From the NCBI GenBank assembly GCA_012934845.2, contig WNNJ02000780.1, positions 1-64,000 of the forward strand: a DNA stretch of 64,000 bases, given 5' to 3'. Origin of the DNA: Pomphorhynchus laevis. Taxonomy: Eukaryota > Acanthocephala > Palaeacanthocephala > Echinorhynchida > Pomphorhynchidae. The notes under the pieces are model-generated. The model saw only the letters and a list, made by a program, of their open reading frames with translations, had not been told where the DNA came from and did not search any database. This document shows, piece after piece, positions 23,301 to 33,195 of the stretch. The stretch's first letter is position 1. Each line of letters begins with the position of its first letter. Made by a program: the position numbers and the translations under genes.

Positions 23301-23879
23301 ACAACACTTTTTATTTCACTCTTTATATTCTGATTAAATTCTTTAATTTAACCAGATTATATTCTTTATGTTTTCTGATTGCATATTATTCTGTATGCGT
23401 AATTATTCAACGCCATTTAATTAACAAAATGGTGTTTTGAATATAACAACTAATTATTGCATGCGCCAATAATAATTTTTTGAAATCCAAATGCGTGCTA
23501 AATGGAACATAATATATTAATATTAAATCAATAATAAAAAATAAAATTTTAAAATGCAAAAGCAAAACGTTTGTTTGAAACAAACGTTTTGTCTATTAAT
23601 TTATGGAAATTATATTTCGCTGCTACATGCATCATCGGAAAAATTATACACGCAGCAGCGTTTAATTATTAATAATAATTAATATTTATAAGTTAAATGA
23701 CACGTAGTCAATTACTTGATATTTATTAATGGACTTCAAGTGTCTTTGATATTTTGTTAGTTTAGCGTTGTAAAAAATAAAAAATAATTCATCTTTCCGA
23801 AAAGGGGAAAGAGGAATTATTTATTATTAAATTATAAAATTATTATTTTAATAATTAAAATAATATAATTATTATATTT
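23301..23879. other. AT-rich stretch with a small palindrome
   Basis: AAAACGTTTGTTTGAAACAA followed by ACGTTTT at about 23566-23593 forms a 13-bp inverted repeat. No gene is seen. Confidence 0.55.
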
Positions 23880-24060
23880 AGGGGCGCGAACCCTATTAAT
23901 GGCGCACTCCGGACAATGTCAGTGGTTTTGATCATCCAATGATAGCTAAATCCGAAAGGTCGCATTCTCTGTGAAAGGAAATCTGAATAGGGTCAGCCTT
24001 GTTGGACAGGTTCAGATGGTGGATCGCACAGGCCCCAAACAAGGAGTAAAAAGTACAGGT
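23880..24060. other. GC-richer block of unknown origin
   Basis: The block begins GGGGCGCGAACCCTATTAAT and includes GGCGCACTCCGGACAATGTC and GGTGGATCGCACAGGCCCC. Its composition is unlike the surroundings, which suggests part of a mobile element. I found no coding sense and no match elsewhere in the window. Confidence 0.4.
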
Positions 24061-24539
24061 TTATTAAAGTGGATATTGTGGATATAAATCCATTTACAAG
24101 TCCACTAAATTACAAATTTAAAGGTTTACAACAAAAATATAAGGTTTACAATTACAAATTTAATGGTTTACAACGAAAATATAACACAAGTATAATTTTG
24201 ACTTTTACAGTGACCTCGCGTATTTGTAACAACTTGGTTACTGATTTGTATCCTGGTAGTACGGATATTTTCAATACTGCAGCTTCAATACCGAAACTTC
24301 AATACTGCAGTATTTCCATGTGATCTACTTGTAATCTGAAGGATCTACTCATTCTATTGCACATGAATGATTATAGTTTATACGGCGTTCATATTCTGTA
24401 ATTTGAGAAAATGACGGAGTGTTTCCAAATGTTATTTCATAAACTCATTTAGTTCACAAAAGTAGTCTTGAGTCGATTTTTCATGACTCTTGTACAATTT
24501 CTTATTAAAATATATTCTATTTTTATCTGATCCGCTACT

Positions 24540-25180
24540 TTAGTTTGTATTCCGGTCATATACACGATATGTGGAAAGCTCAATTGTAATACCACTGTAG
24601 ACCATGTGAAGGATCTCGGCGTCTGGATTTCCTATGACTTGTCTACTAAACATAATACTGAATATGTATGTGATAAAGCTTATCGGATGGTAGGTTTTAT
24701 TAGTCGTACATTTGATTTTCTTAATCCACGATCATTTCGGATTCTTGCTAACGCATTTATTTCGAGCCATCAGCTTTATGCGTCTCAATTCGTCTATCCA
24801 AGGACTACACATGAGTCAGCAAAATTGGAAGGTGTGCTCTGTCGGGCAACAAAGCTTGTTTACTCGATAAGAAATTTCCTTTACGAACAAAGACTCAATG
24901 CACTGGGCATGAATAGTGTTAGCACTCTCTGTGATTTACGCGACATGTGTCTAACATGGACGATTCTTCGCAACCCACGACACGTGCTACATGGGCTAAT
25001 GGACGCTAGATAAGGTCAATGGCTGCGCGGCCATTCGTTAGTCCTCAAACGACAAAGGATTGTACGCTCAAAAACTGTCCAGTTTAATCGAAGGGTCGTG
25101 GATCTATAAAATCAGTTGAACGAGACAACGATTCGTTCCCGTACAATGAAGGAATTTTGGAAGAAAATGTTGTGTAATTA
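24540..25180 (+). mobile_element. CR1-like LINE, reverse transcriptase thumb and C-terminal part
   Basis: Plus-strand frames give YTICGKLNCN, VDHVKDLGVWISYDL, AYRMVGFISRTFDF, FISSHQLYASQFVYP and LEGVLCRATKLVYS, the usual post-YADD part of CR1/Jockey-group ORF2. It ends with EFWKKMLCN just before an AT-rich tail. It is 5' truncated and starts at nearly the point where the 32820-33195 piece stops. Confidence 0.8.
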
Positions 25181-25249
25181 ATTTGTTTTTCTTTTTGGTG
25201 ACGTCATTTTAATGATTTAGAATTAATGGCATAATTAATTATTGGCATA

Positions 25250-25930
25250 CTTATGCAATCGTCACTAAAAACTAGAATGGATACTGAAAGACGTTGCTGT
25301 TCAGCAAGGAAGACGATTTATCTAATTAAAACTTGTTTCTTGTCAATATCTCCTCCGTGTTTTGCTCGGCTATATAATGCGCTTGTTCATCCCCATATCG
25401 AATATGCTATCCAGGCATCATTCCCTTCTACAGGAGGTGAAATGAGGGATTTGGAGAGAATTCTACGTCGTGGCAGCAAGCTCGTTTCGAGGATGTAAAA
25501 TGGAGTTATAGCGATCATTTAACTTCAATAGGCATGATATCAGTGCAAACCAGACTACTCGTTCTGGATCTGTTTGCGATGTGGTCTATAGCAAAGGGGA
25601 TAGGTGGCTATCCAATTCAATGTGTTGAATTGAATGTCCGACAAAATCGCAGGGGTCATTCTCTCGCGTTACGCGCAAGACAAATTGGAAGGTCTACTTG
25701 GTATCTCGATTGTCACACTGAGTGAGAAAGTTGTGGAACGCATTGCCTCACGACATCATGACTGTGTCATCATTGAGCCAATTCAAAGCCATGGTCAACA
25801 CTTGGATAAGAGACGCTGATCAAGGTAACATTTGAAGTTTTTATCCTTGGTTTGGTTGAAATTGATATGTTTGTTTCATGTGTTGTAATGTACGATGAGC
25901 GGGCAAAACGGCATTCTAGGTCAAAGCCCT
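25250..25930 (+). mobile_element. Second CR1-like LINE, C-terminal part and 3' UTR
   Basis: Shifting frames give FARLYNALVHPHIEYAIQA, DLERILRRGSKLV, ISVQTRLLVLDLFAMWS, RQNRRGHSLAL and FKAMVNTWIRDAD. After the stop lies CGATGAGCGGGCAAAACGGC and a TGTATATAATAATA tail. It follows the 24540-25180 piece in the same direction. Confidence 0.8.
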
Positions 25931-26721
25931 GTATATAATAATACATGCATTAGAATTAATGTACAAGAACAGAAAATATATCATCGCCTAAAAACGCAGC
26001 TCTATCCGCAAAACCATGTTACCTGATATTCTGGTCTTACATGGTGGGGTGAATGTTATGATATTTGATTATGTATATGATTAAATGTTTAAATAAAGCA
26101 TCTCGTTTCTCAATACAATTATAGAAATGCTTTAGAATTAATGCACGTGGTTGGTGGAAGCAAGCCATTTCATCTTATTTGTATATCGCTCAACAGACGT
26201 ATGGGTATAGTATCGCATTATGGTTGATTTTGTAGCACAGTTATACTTCTGCTTAAATGAGCCCAAATAAAAGTTTGCTTCTCACAGTTTGCAAAGATAA
26301 CTATAAATTTATTAATTCAATCGAAATTAAAAAAGGGAACCAAACGCATTGCTTCAAGTAATTTACAAAAATATTCATTTTCGATTGAAATAGGTGAGGT
26401 CATAGGAAATAAATCTTGTTGCTTAATGGTTTATGAACATCGCAAATTTTAAATTATTCAATAATGCTTACAAGACAAAATTAGCATTTATTTTTCATAT
26501 ATCGCAAATTTCCAAATCCATATCGGTTTCAAAAAAGGCAATCAATGTTTCATTTACAATAAACTAGGAAGTGTTGATCGTTGTAAGCCAAAATTAAGTT
26601 TTACAATAAAAGACCAATTGCTAGGTAGATTCCAAAATGGTAAGATACATATCAAGGTCGATGAAGTGGCGTTTGTAAATATAACGCAACTTACGAGTCC
26701 ACAAAATAACAAATTTACAGA
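25931..26721. other. Intergenic stretch, nothing recognised
   Basis: AT-rich with a few GC-richer patches, for example ACCTGATATTCTGGTCTTAC near 26020. No motif is seen. Confidence 0.5.
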
Positions 26722-27017
26722 TTTATAAAAAATGAAACAACCAAAGATCGAAAAATATGATTAATAACAATAGAGTAATGGTGATGTGTGGGAGGGTGTG
26801 GGACAGTTTAGAAGAGTGTAAATAATTAAAATCAATTAAGGAACAAAAAAGAGGATACTGTGTTTGAAGGATGGAAAGTAGGCAATTGAGCGGATGGTAA
26901 AAAGTAATTTATTCCAGAGAATTGGAGAGACGATAAAAAGGGAACGCCGGCTAGTTTGAAGAAAACGAAGATTTAAAGAGGTGAGGCGGGATTCGGTAAG
27001 TGTAGGAAGATGCAGAA
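26722..27017 (-). mobile_element. L2-like LINE 3'-end, first copy of a flanking repeat of about 295 bp
   Basis: The minus strand encodes LPTLTESRLTSLNLRF, then RRSLFIVSPILWNKL and FKHSILFF, the typical end of L2/CR1 ORF2. The same stretch recurs at 27746-28077, and the Penelope-like element lies between the two. The copies differ by scattered substitutions and small gaps. Confidence 0.75.
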
Positions 27018-27745
27018 ATACGCCTACTGATTGTTCATCCATTGTCCATATGTACTGATGGTAGCAAACACAAATTTCTTGCAATTAAGTTTAAACTAAG
27101 CTTTAATGTGATGTATTGGAAGTGATGTGATGTATTTTTATGTGATGTATTTAATGTAATGTATTGTTAGGGACTATGTAATCTTTAAAGGTCTCAAGAA
27201 ACAGCTTCGATAATTTTACGTTTTGTTTTGTTAGTTTCTTTCCTCAGTGGTGTAATAAGTTTAATGTCCATTAAGTGGTTATTAACACCAATATGTTGAG
27301 AAATGGCACAAGAGGATGTATACTGTCCGTGTAATGCTCTCTTCATTATATATGAGTGTTCTTTGACACGGATAGCTAACGGTCTTCCTGTTTAGCCCAC
27401 ATATTTTCTTACACTGGAGGCATGGAAAATTGTAGACAACACCGGCCGATTCAAATTCTGGTTTTAGTTTAAACATACTGGATAGCCTAGGTAGTGAATG
27501 AGTGAAGGGAAATATGCCATCTCTACATAGACCGAGATAGGCACACATTAAATGTGCCTTATGTTTGCAATCCATCAGTACAGATAGACAATGGATGAAC
27601 AATCAGTAGGGCGTTTTTTGCACTTTCTAATTCCTTTTACTAATGTGTTTTATTTCTAGACCCTGAAGATGACGTGACCGTAGTGCCGTCGAAATATTGG
27701 ATTTTTGTAATCAAATAAATATTCGTTTCCTCGCCTTCTTGTAAT
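27018..27745 (-). mobile_element. Penelope-like element fragment with GIY-YIG remnant
   Basis: The minus strand reads CKHKAHLMCAYL, LPRLSSMFKLKPEF, GVVYNFPCLQCKKICGLNRK and HFSTYWCVNNHLMDIKLI. The GVVYN-PCL-CKK block followed by a G-R-T-like segment is the GIY-YIG endonuclease entry of Penelope-like elements. Inverted arms lie at 27021-27062 and 27572-27611 (CTACTGATTGTTCATCCATT and its complement). On the plus strand the end carries CCTGAAGATGACGTGACCG and GTGCCGTCGAAATATT, like the GAAA-hairpin tails of this class. It is frame-broken. Confidence 0.7.
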
Positions 27746-28548
27746 AGTTTTATAAAAAATGAAACAAGCAAAGATCGAAAAGTATGATTAATAACAATAG
27801 ATTAATGCTGATGTGCGGGTGGGTGTGGGACAGTTTAAAAGAGTGTGAATAATTGAAATCAATAAAAGAACAAAAAAGAGAATACTGTGTTTGAAGGATG
27901 GAAAGGAGGTAGTTGAGCGGATGGTAAAAGGCAATTTATTCTAGATAAGGTGATAAAAAGAACGCCTGCCAATAGTTCGGGGAAAATGGCGGAGCATGGA
28001 GAAGAGAGTCAATGAACGAATATTTATGGAGGTGAGGGAGGATTCGGTAAGTGTAGGAAGATGCAGATAAGAAAGCGAGTTTGAGGAAAGTAGTCGAAAA
28101 GTGATACAAATGGCACAAATATAATGCGGTTTTCTATAGTTAGCCAGTTGAGTTTAGTGAGACAAGAGGAAATGTGACCAAAACGATGGAGGCGAAAAGG
28201 ATACGCATGGTGAAATTGACGAGGCGGTGGAGAGGAATAAGAGATGATTTAGAGGAGAAAATATATAAACTGAGGCAATAATCGATCTTAGGGAACAATA
28301 GAGTTGAGATAAGAGTGACAGGAGTTAAAATCAAGCGAGCTCCTAACACTGCGAATGTGACGAAGTTGGAGATTTTAAGATCGGTTTATGTCGCGAATGA
28401 ATGGGTCGAAAGAAAGACAGTTGTCGAAGTACATTTCCAGGAAAGTGAGATGATCAATAATATGACAAATGGTTTAATTAAGAGTGTGACAGGAGTTAAA
28501 ATTAAACGAGCTCGTAACACGGCGAAGGTCACGAATGTCACGCTTTGA
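27746..28548 (-). mobile_element. L2-like LINE, C-terminal ORF2 pieces and 3' UTR
   Basis: Minus-strand fragments include LLFPKIDYCLSLY, LIPLHRLVNFTMRIL and YRILPHLHKYSF, matching the RLDYC...L-PLQR-N-A-R region of L2-type ORF2. A short internal repeat, GTGACAGGAGTTAAAAT, occurs near 28317 and 28487. Many frameshifts are present. Confidence 0.7.
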
Positions 28549-29129
28549 CATGGTAGTTTCATCATCTAGATTTTCTTACGATTAAATGCACCCAAAATCA
28601 TTTGGAAGATATAGAACTTTTATTACTATAGCGGAAGCCATATTATTTAACAAGCTATAATGAAAATATATGTTGCATATACAAATTAACATTATTGGTT
28701 GTCGATAAACGATAAAAGGGGAGTCAAATGAGATCCGAAATAGAGCAGTTATGGAGGTCGGCGACCATTTTGACGAACTCATGTTACACGTTTTACAAAT
28801 CAGCATTGATCCTTATAAAGTTTTTTAAAGGTTTTTGATTAAGAGCATTGACCAAAAGGTTAAAAGCCTATGCTGGATAACTGGAATCCCATGCTGGAGA
28901 AAATTGACAACTTTGGATTTTTTATATTTATTTAAAGCTCGTTTGAACGACAGAAATCGACGAGGTAGTGGAGATCATATTTCGCTGAATAAAAGCACGT
29001 GATAAGAATGGTTAGGTCGTCCACTGGAGAATAGAAACAATGATTAAATAACTGTATTAGATGCACAAGTTCATTGTAAGTAGTTATAACTAAGAATTAT
29101 TAACAAGTATTTTTAACCAGGAATTTTTA
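28549..29129. other. Intergenic stretch, probable old element remains
   Basis: 28900-29030 reads KARLNDRNRRGSGDHISLNK in one frame, reminiscent of a LINE C-terminus but too short to assign. The rest shows nothing. Confidence 0.4.
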
Positions 29130-29490
29130 GCATGGTGTAAAACGTATTGTATCCAGTGAAACTCAAGGCTAACTTAGGTTTTATAATGTTAGACAGGTTT
29201 GAGTAGAGGATAGCCCTAGTCTTAACCGCGTATACCATGGTTCTAAACTGTATAATGTCCTGCGAAGCTCAAAGCTACACTAACCCAGTTTCTACATGTT
29301 ATTAAAGTTAGAAAAGGAGGATAGCCTAGCCCTGAGAAGGGAGTCTCACGACTTTAAACTGCATCACTATGGTGATACCCGTTGCTTTAATAACCTATGT
29401 AGTACCATGTTAGGCTGATTCAAGTGGAGAATAGCCTTAGCTCTTAGCGGGGAGTAGCAAGCTTTAAAATGCTATCACTGATTTCTTAAG
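29130..29490. repeat. Three tandem units of about 110 bp
   Basis: GAGGATAGCCCTAGTCTTA (29206), GAGGATAGCCTAGCCCTGA (29317) and GAGAATAGCCTTAGCTCTTA (29427) recur 111 and 110 bp apart. Each is followed by TTCTAAACTG or ACTTTAAACTG-like sequence. The units are diverged. Confidence 0.8.
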
Positions 29491-29499
29491 AACAAAGTA

Positions 29500-30180
29500 C
29501 GAATTCAATCGAACTCTACAACCAACGAAATCTATCGAATTCTACCGAACTCTACAAGGATTTGCTCCTAGGGATTTGCTTTCTAAACTTCTCTAAGCTA
29601 GTTTAAGAGCATATTTCGTGCCTCACGCTCGGCTAGAGAGATATCAGCCCTGATGAAAACGTTTTAGAAGCTATTCGAAATTTTTTAAAAGCCTGCATAT
29701 TTTGATGATATTGCTAGTAATAACTTTATTTATCGTCAGTAGAAGCCAAGAAGGCTAGTCGTTTCTCGATACAGTGAAGCGGTGAAGCTTTATCGAAGTT
29801 TTCCTATATATATCAACCCCAATTGCGATAAGTAACTGTCTAACATTTTCTATCTCATTTGCGGAAGCATTTAAAGCTTGTATAATAACGTTAAAAGCTC
29901 GTCTGGCTTGTTGATCAACATCCTATATGACCTTTAAAGGAAAAGTATATTTATCCATTAACGTTGTAGCTAAGGCAGAACGAGTGACCGCACGAATTCT
30001 ACCGACATCTACAACTAACAAACTCTATTGAATTCTACCGAACTATACAATTCAAAGCAACTCTACCGAATTCTACCGAAATATCCCGAACTTTACAATT
30101 AACAAAATCTATCGAATCCTAACGAACACTGCAATCAACGAACTTAACAAACAACAAACTATACAATATTAAACTCTATA
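29500..30180. repeat. Degenerate short satellite of CGAACTCTAC type, in two patches
   Basis: 29500-29575 and 29990-30180 consist of irregular repeats such as CGAATTCTACCGAACTCTAC and TCTATCGAATCCTAACGAAC. The sequence between them (29576-29990) has no recognisable feature. Confidence 0.7.
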
Positions 30181-30736
30181 GTTAACTAAACTATATATTT
30201 ATTATTATATATTTATATATATTTATTATTCCTTATAATAAAAGTTTAATAACGTTTTAAATTCTAAATCGAAACTTATAACGAAATTTATTAATTTTGT
30301 TATATTTTGTTGGCTTCTAAAATAGATTGTTTTTATCGCGATCACCAGCTAATTACAATTTTTATCACAAACTCCATGTTTTATCAAATTTATATTATTT
30401 ATTTTGATTATTATTTTGATTTATAATAATTATTTTGAATCACCACATAGCCGAGCGGCATAAATGGTTGTTTTGTTATAAATCTCTGCATCATTTAATT
30501 TTTTAAAATTAAAAAATTAATTTTTTTATTAATTTACAGATTAATCTTAATCGATTACTTTTAATCAACAAAAATTAAATTTAATTTGTAATAAATAGCA
30601 ATAGATTCTTGAATCTGTTACTTGATTTTCAGTAATTTGATTATTAATTACGATACAAAAGAATTAAACTTAAATAATTTGAAGTATAAACGACTTAATG
30701 TAAAAAACTACATATAACCCTAACTACATTGAATAC
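30181..30736. other. AT-rich stretch, nothing recognised
   Basis: No ORF or repeat. If the exon at 30737-30851 is real, this is the start of its downstream intron on the minus strand. Confidence 0.5.
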
Positions 30737-30851
30737 CTGTTGATTCTATACTATCGACGTTATCGAAAGCTAACTCACAGGCCTTAGGATCAATTACAAC
30801 ACCTGTGTCTACTGTTTGAACTGTGTCTCCAACCGTTTGTTCTTGTACCAT
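30737..30851 (-). CDS. Candidate coding exon of an unidentified gene
   Basis: On the minus strand a strong acceptor (GATGACTTTTTTAG) is followed directly by ATG and 38 open codons: MVQEQTVGDTVQTVDTGVVI, then DPKACELAFDNVDSIEST. The stretch ends ACAG with a donor-like GTATTC. Codon use is balanced and unlike the AT-rich surroundings, which is why I report it despite its length. I do not recognise the protein and cannot find the neighbouring exons. The ATG may be a start or an internal Met. Confidence 0.4.
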
Positions 30852-30981
30852 CTAAAAAAGTCATCCAGCTGTATATTAACAAACTGTTAATAAACTGAAG
30901 TTATCAAAACAGTAAATGCTTTGTTATAATTAATTACTAAAGAAAAAATACATTTTTATAAATAAAAAGCTAAATTATATT

Positions 30982-31328
30982 TTTTTTGTAACAAATTCAG
31001 AGTTCAGTCTTAAAATTACGAATGGTTTATGTTGTATTCTGCATTTTCACTGCAAATACGTATCACGTAAAGTTAAAATTTTAACTTTGAGCTTTAAGCA
31101 TTTAAGTTTGAAAATTTTACTTAAAATTAGCAAAATCGTGAGTACTTCTAATCTCAATGTGATGCTTTATTGTATTTTAATTCTCTTTTTTGTAACAAAT
31201 TCAGAGTTCAGTCTTAAAATTACGAAAGGTTTACACTGCTCTTTGCATTTTCACTGAAAATACGTATGATGTAAACGTAAAATTTTAACTTTGCGGTTTA
31301 AACATTTGAGTTTTTTTAATTTTACTTA
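30982..31328. repeat. Two-copy direct repeat, period about 205 bp
   Basis: TTTGTAACAAATTCAGAGTT, TCAGTCTTAAAATTACGAA, GCATTTTCACTG and AATTTTAACTTTG occur in the same order from about 30983 and again from about 31188, over about 142 bp each. No coding sense. Confidence 0.85.
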
Positions 31329-31489
31329 TAAGGAGAAAAGTATTTGATACTATAAATATAAAAGAATGTGAGTACCATTGGAAAGGTTATTTCTCATTAA
31401 GGCCTTCTTTTACAAAGGACGCTTCTTTAGAGGTTTTCAAAATTTACGAAAATTATAAAAAAATAGTTTTCAAGTAAAACATTCGAATT

Positions 31490-32550
31490 TAGCAGCTGTA
31501 GAGTAGAGGCTTTAAGGAATTGTAGCGTAATTTGTGTGTCAAATATGCATACTTATATTGACGGCTAGTGTTTGTTACAAAAATATTTTTTTTGCTTAAA
31601 CAATTATCTTTTTTCTCAAAATTTTGGCAATGTGACAAAGCGATGTTTTTAACCAAATGCTTAATAATACAGTTGCAAAGTACATAATAAAATGTTAAGG
31701 GTATATTCTTAGGACATACTGGCTCCATATAACCGTCATATTTCGTCGTTGTTGGTTTGAAGTTTATAAGACTCTTGCGTCTAACAGCGCTTCTTTTCAC
31801 TTATCTGAAAGCCTTCTCGTATATTGAGCCCCAAGTCCATTTGATTTTCGAAAACTTAACACATATAAACTCCGGCATTTTAATTGCAAGTGCGGTACAA
31901 ACTGATTTAGAAAATTTGCTGCTCCTAAAAATGAACGTAACTCCGTTTTATTTTTTTGTGGTAGCATTTTCTGAATTAATGTTATTCGCTTCGTGCTCGA
32001 ATATACCCTATTGTTTTTTAATATATGGCCCATAAACTCAACTAAATCTGCGGAAACGACACTTATCTTTGTTTACATGAATTCCTGAATTTGATCGAGT
32101 ATGAAAACCTGTCCCAGGTTCTTCATATCGTCTTCCATGTCAGTATCAGTTACGATAATATCGTCCAAATATGCCGCTATATTAGGAACTCCGTCCAAAA
32201 TTTTATCAATAAATTGTTAGAATTAACCGGATCATTACTTATTCAGATCGGTAATCTTGTGTATTTAAAGTTACCTGTACGTGTGGCAATTGTGATAAAC
32301 TCCTGCACATTATCGTCAACCAACAGCTTTCAAATCTAATACTGAATATTTACATCCTAAGGAGATTCTAATACTTATGTCCTCCCACGTCGAAATCACG
32401 TAAGAATCCATTGGCAATTATGGATTAATTGTGACTAGAAAATCACCACAAATTCAAATAATTTGAGGCTTTAAAGAATTGTAGCGTAATTTGTGTCAAA
32501 TATTAATACTTATATTGACGACTAGTATTTGTTACAAAATATAATCCAGT
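31490..32550 (-). mobile_element. Ty3/gypsy-like LTR-retroelement fossil, broken
   Basis: The minus strand retains the C-terminal side of a reverse transcriptase: a LDDIIVTDTDMED block near 32150 and PQKNKTELRSFLGAANFLNQ near 31900, both typical of the gypsy group. An approximately 82-bp direct repeat lies near each end (31505 and 32463) and may be LTR-derived or another flanking duplication. Only a small part of pol remains and it carries several breaks; gag, integrase and complete LTRs were not seen. Divergence of the two end repeats suggests an old insertion. Confidence 0.7.
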
Positions 32551-32819
32551 ACTTATTTATTTTATTTACAGCTCAATGAATCCATGGAATCATTTGAGCG
32601 AGCAGATTGTTAGCTCAGCTTCACAAAACTATTCAAACGTCGAATTATTTTGAATTTGGATTGATATTTTTTAAAATAATCGGAAACTTCAATAAATGCC
32701 TTATATTGTAAATACAATGAATACGGCTCACTAGTGAAAGTAGGAAAATGTTCTAAATTTACCTTCTCTTTTCTCCGTTAAGCCTTTAAAATATAACATC
32801 AAAGCATTGAACATCTACA
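32551..32819. other. Short unassigned stretch before the CR1-like piece
   Basis: No motif is seen; it may be part of the adjacent retroelements. Confidence 0.4.
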
Positions 32820-33195
32820 TCGTTGCTTTCGAATACTTGTCGATTGGTCATTGTCTGTGTCTAGAGAATGTCATATTGGAGTACATCAAGGTTCAATTTT
32901 GGGTCCGCTTTTATTTAGCATTTATGTTAACGATTTGCCTGGGTGCATTCGCTCTCGATCATGTTTGTATGCAGATGACTTAAAAATATGGCGGCCCATT
33001 CATTCATGTGAGGATGTTGATAATTTGCAAACTGACATAGATAATGTGGAGTTGTGGGTGGTGTCTAACAAGCTTGTGATAAATGTTTCGAAATGCAAAC
33101 ATATGCGTATTATTAGTAATGCTCGCAAGCAACTAACATCTGCTTGTTACCAATATAAAGGCTGTATTGTGGAAAGTGTCGATAGTTACAAAGAT
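32820..33195 (+). mobile_element. CR1-like LINE, reverse transcriptase palm fragment
   Basis: The plus strand encodes GVHQGSILGPLLFSIYVNDL and then SCLYADDLKIW, the B and C motifs with catalytic YADD, followed by WVVSNKLVINVSKCKHM. The frame stops at VDSYKD, where the minus-strand L2-like element begins, so the L2-like insertion may have cut it. The missing next part (V-DLGV) is what the piece at 24540 begins with. Confidence 0.85.

Noticed and set aside
27658-27715. CTGAAGATGACG...CGTCGAAAT as a complete hammerhead ribozyme
   Set aside because: The CTGATGA core is not exact and stems I and III are missing; kept only as a Penelope-like end motif.
28315-28548. 77-codon plus-strand frame with internal repeat
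   Set aside because: Antisense to the L2-like ORF2 fragment; the repeat belongs to that element.
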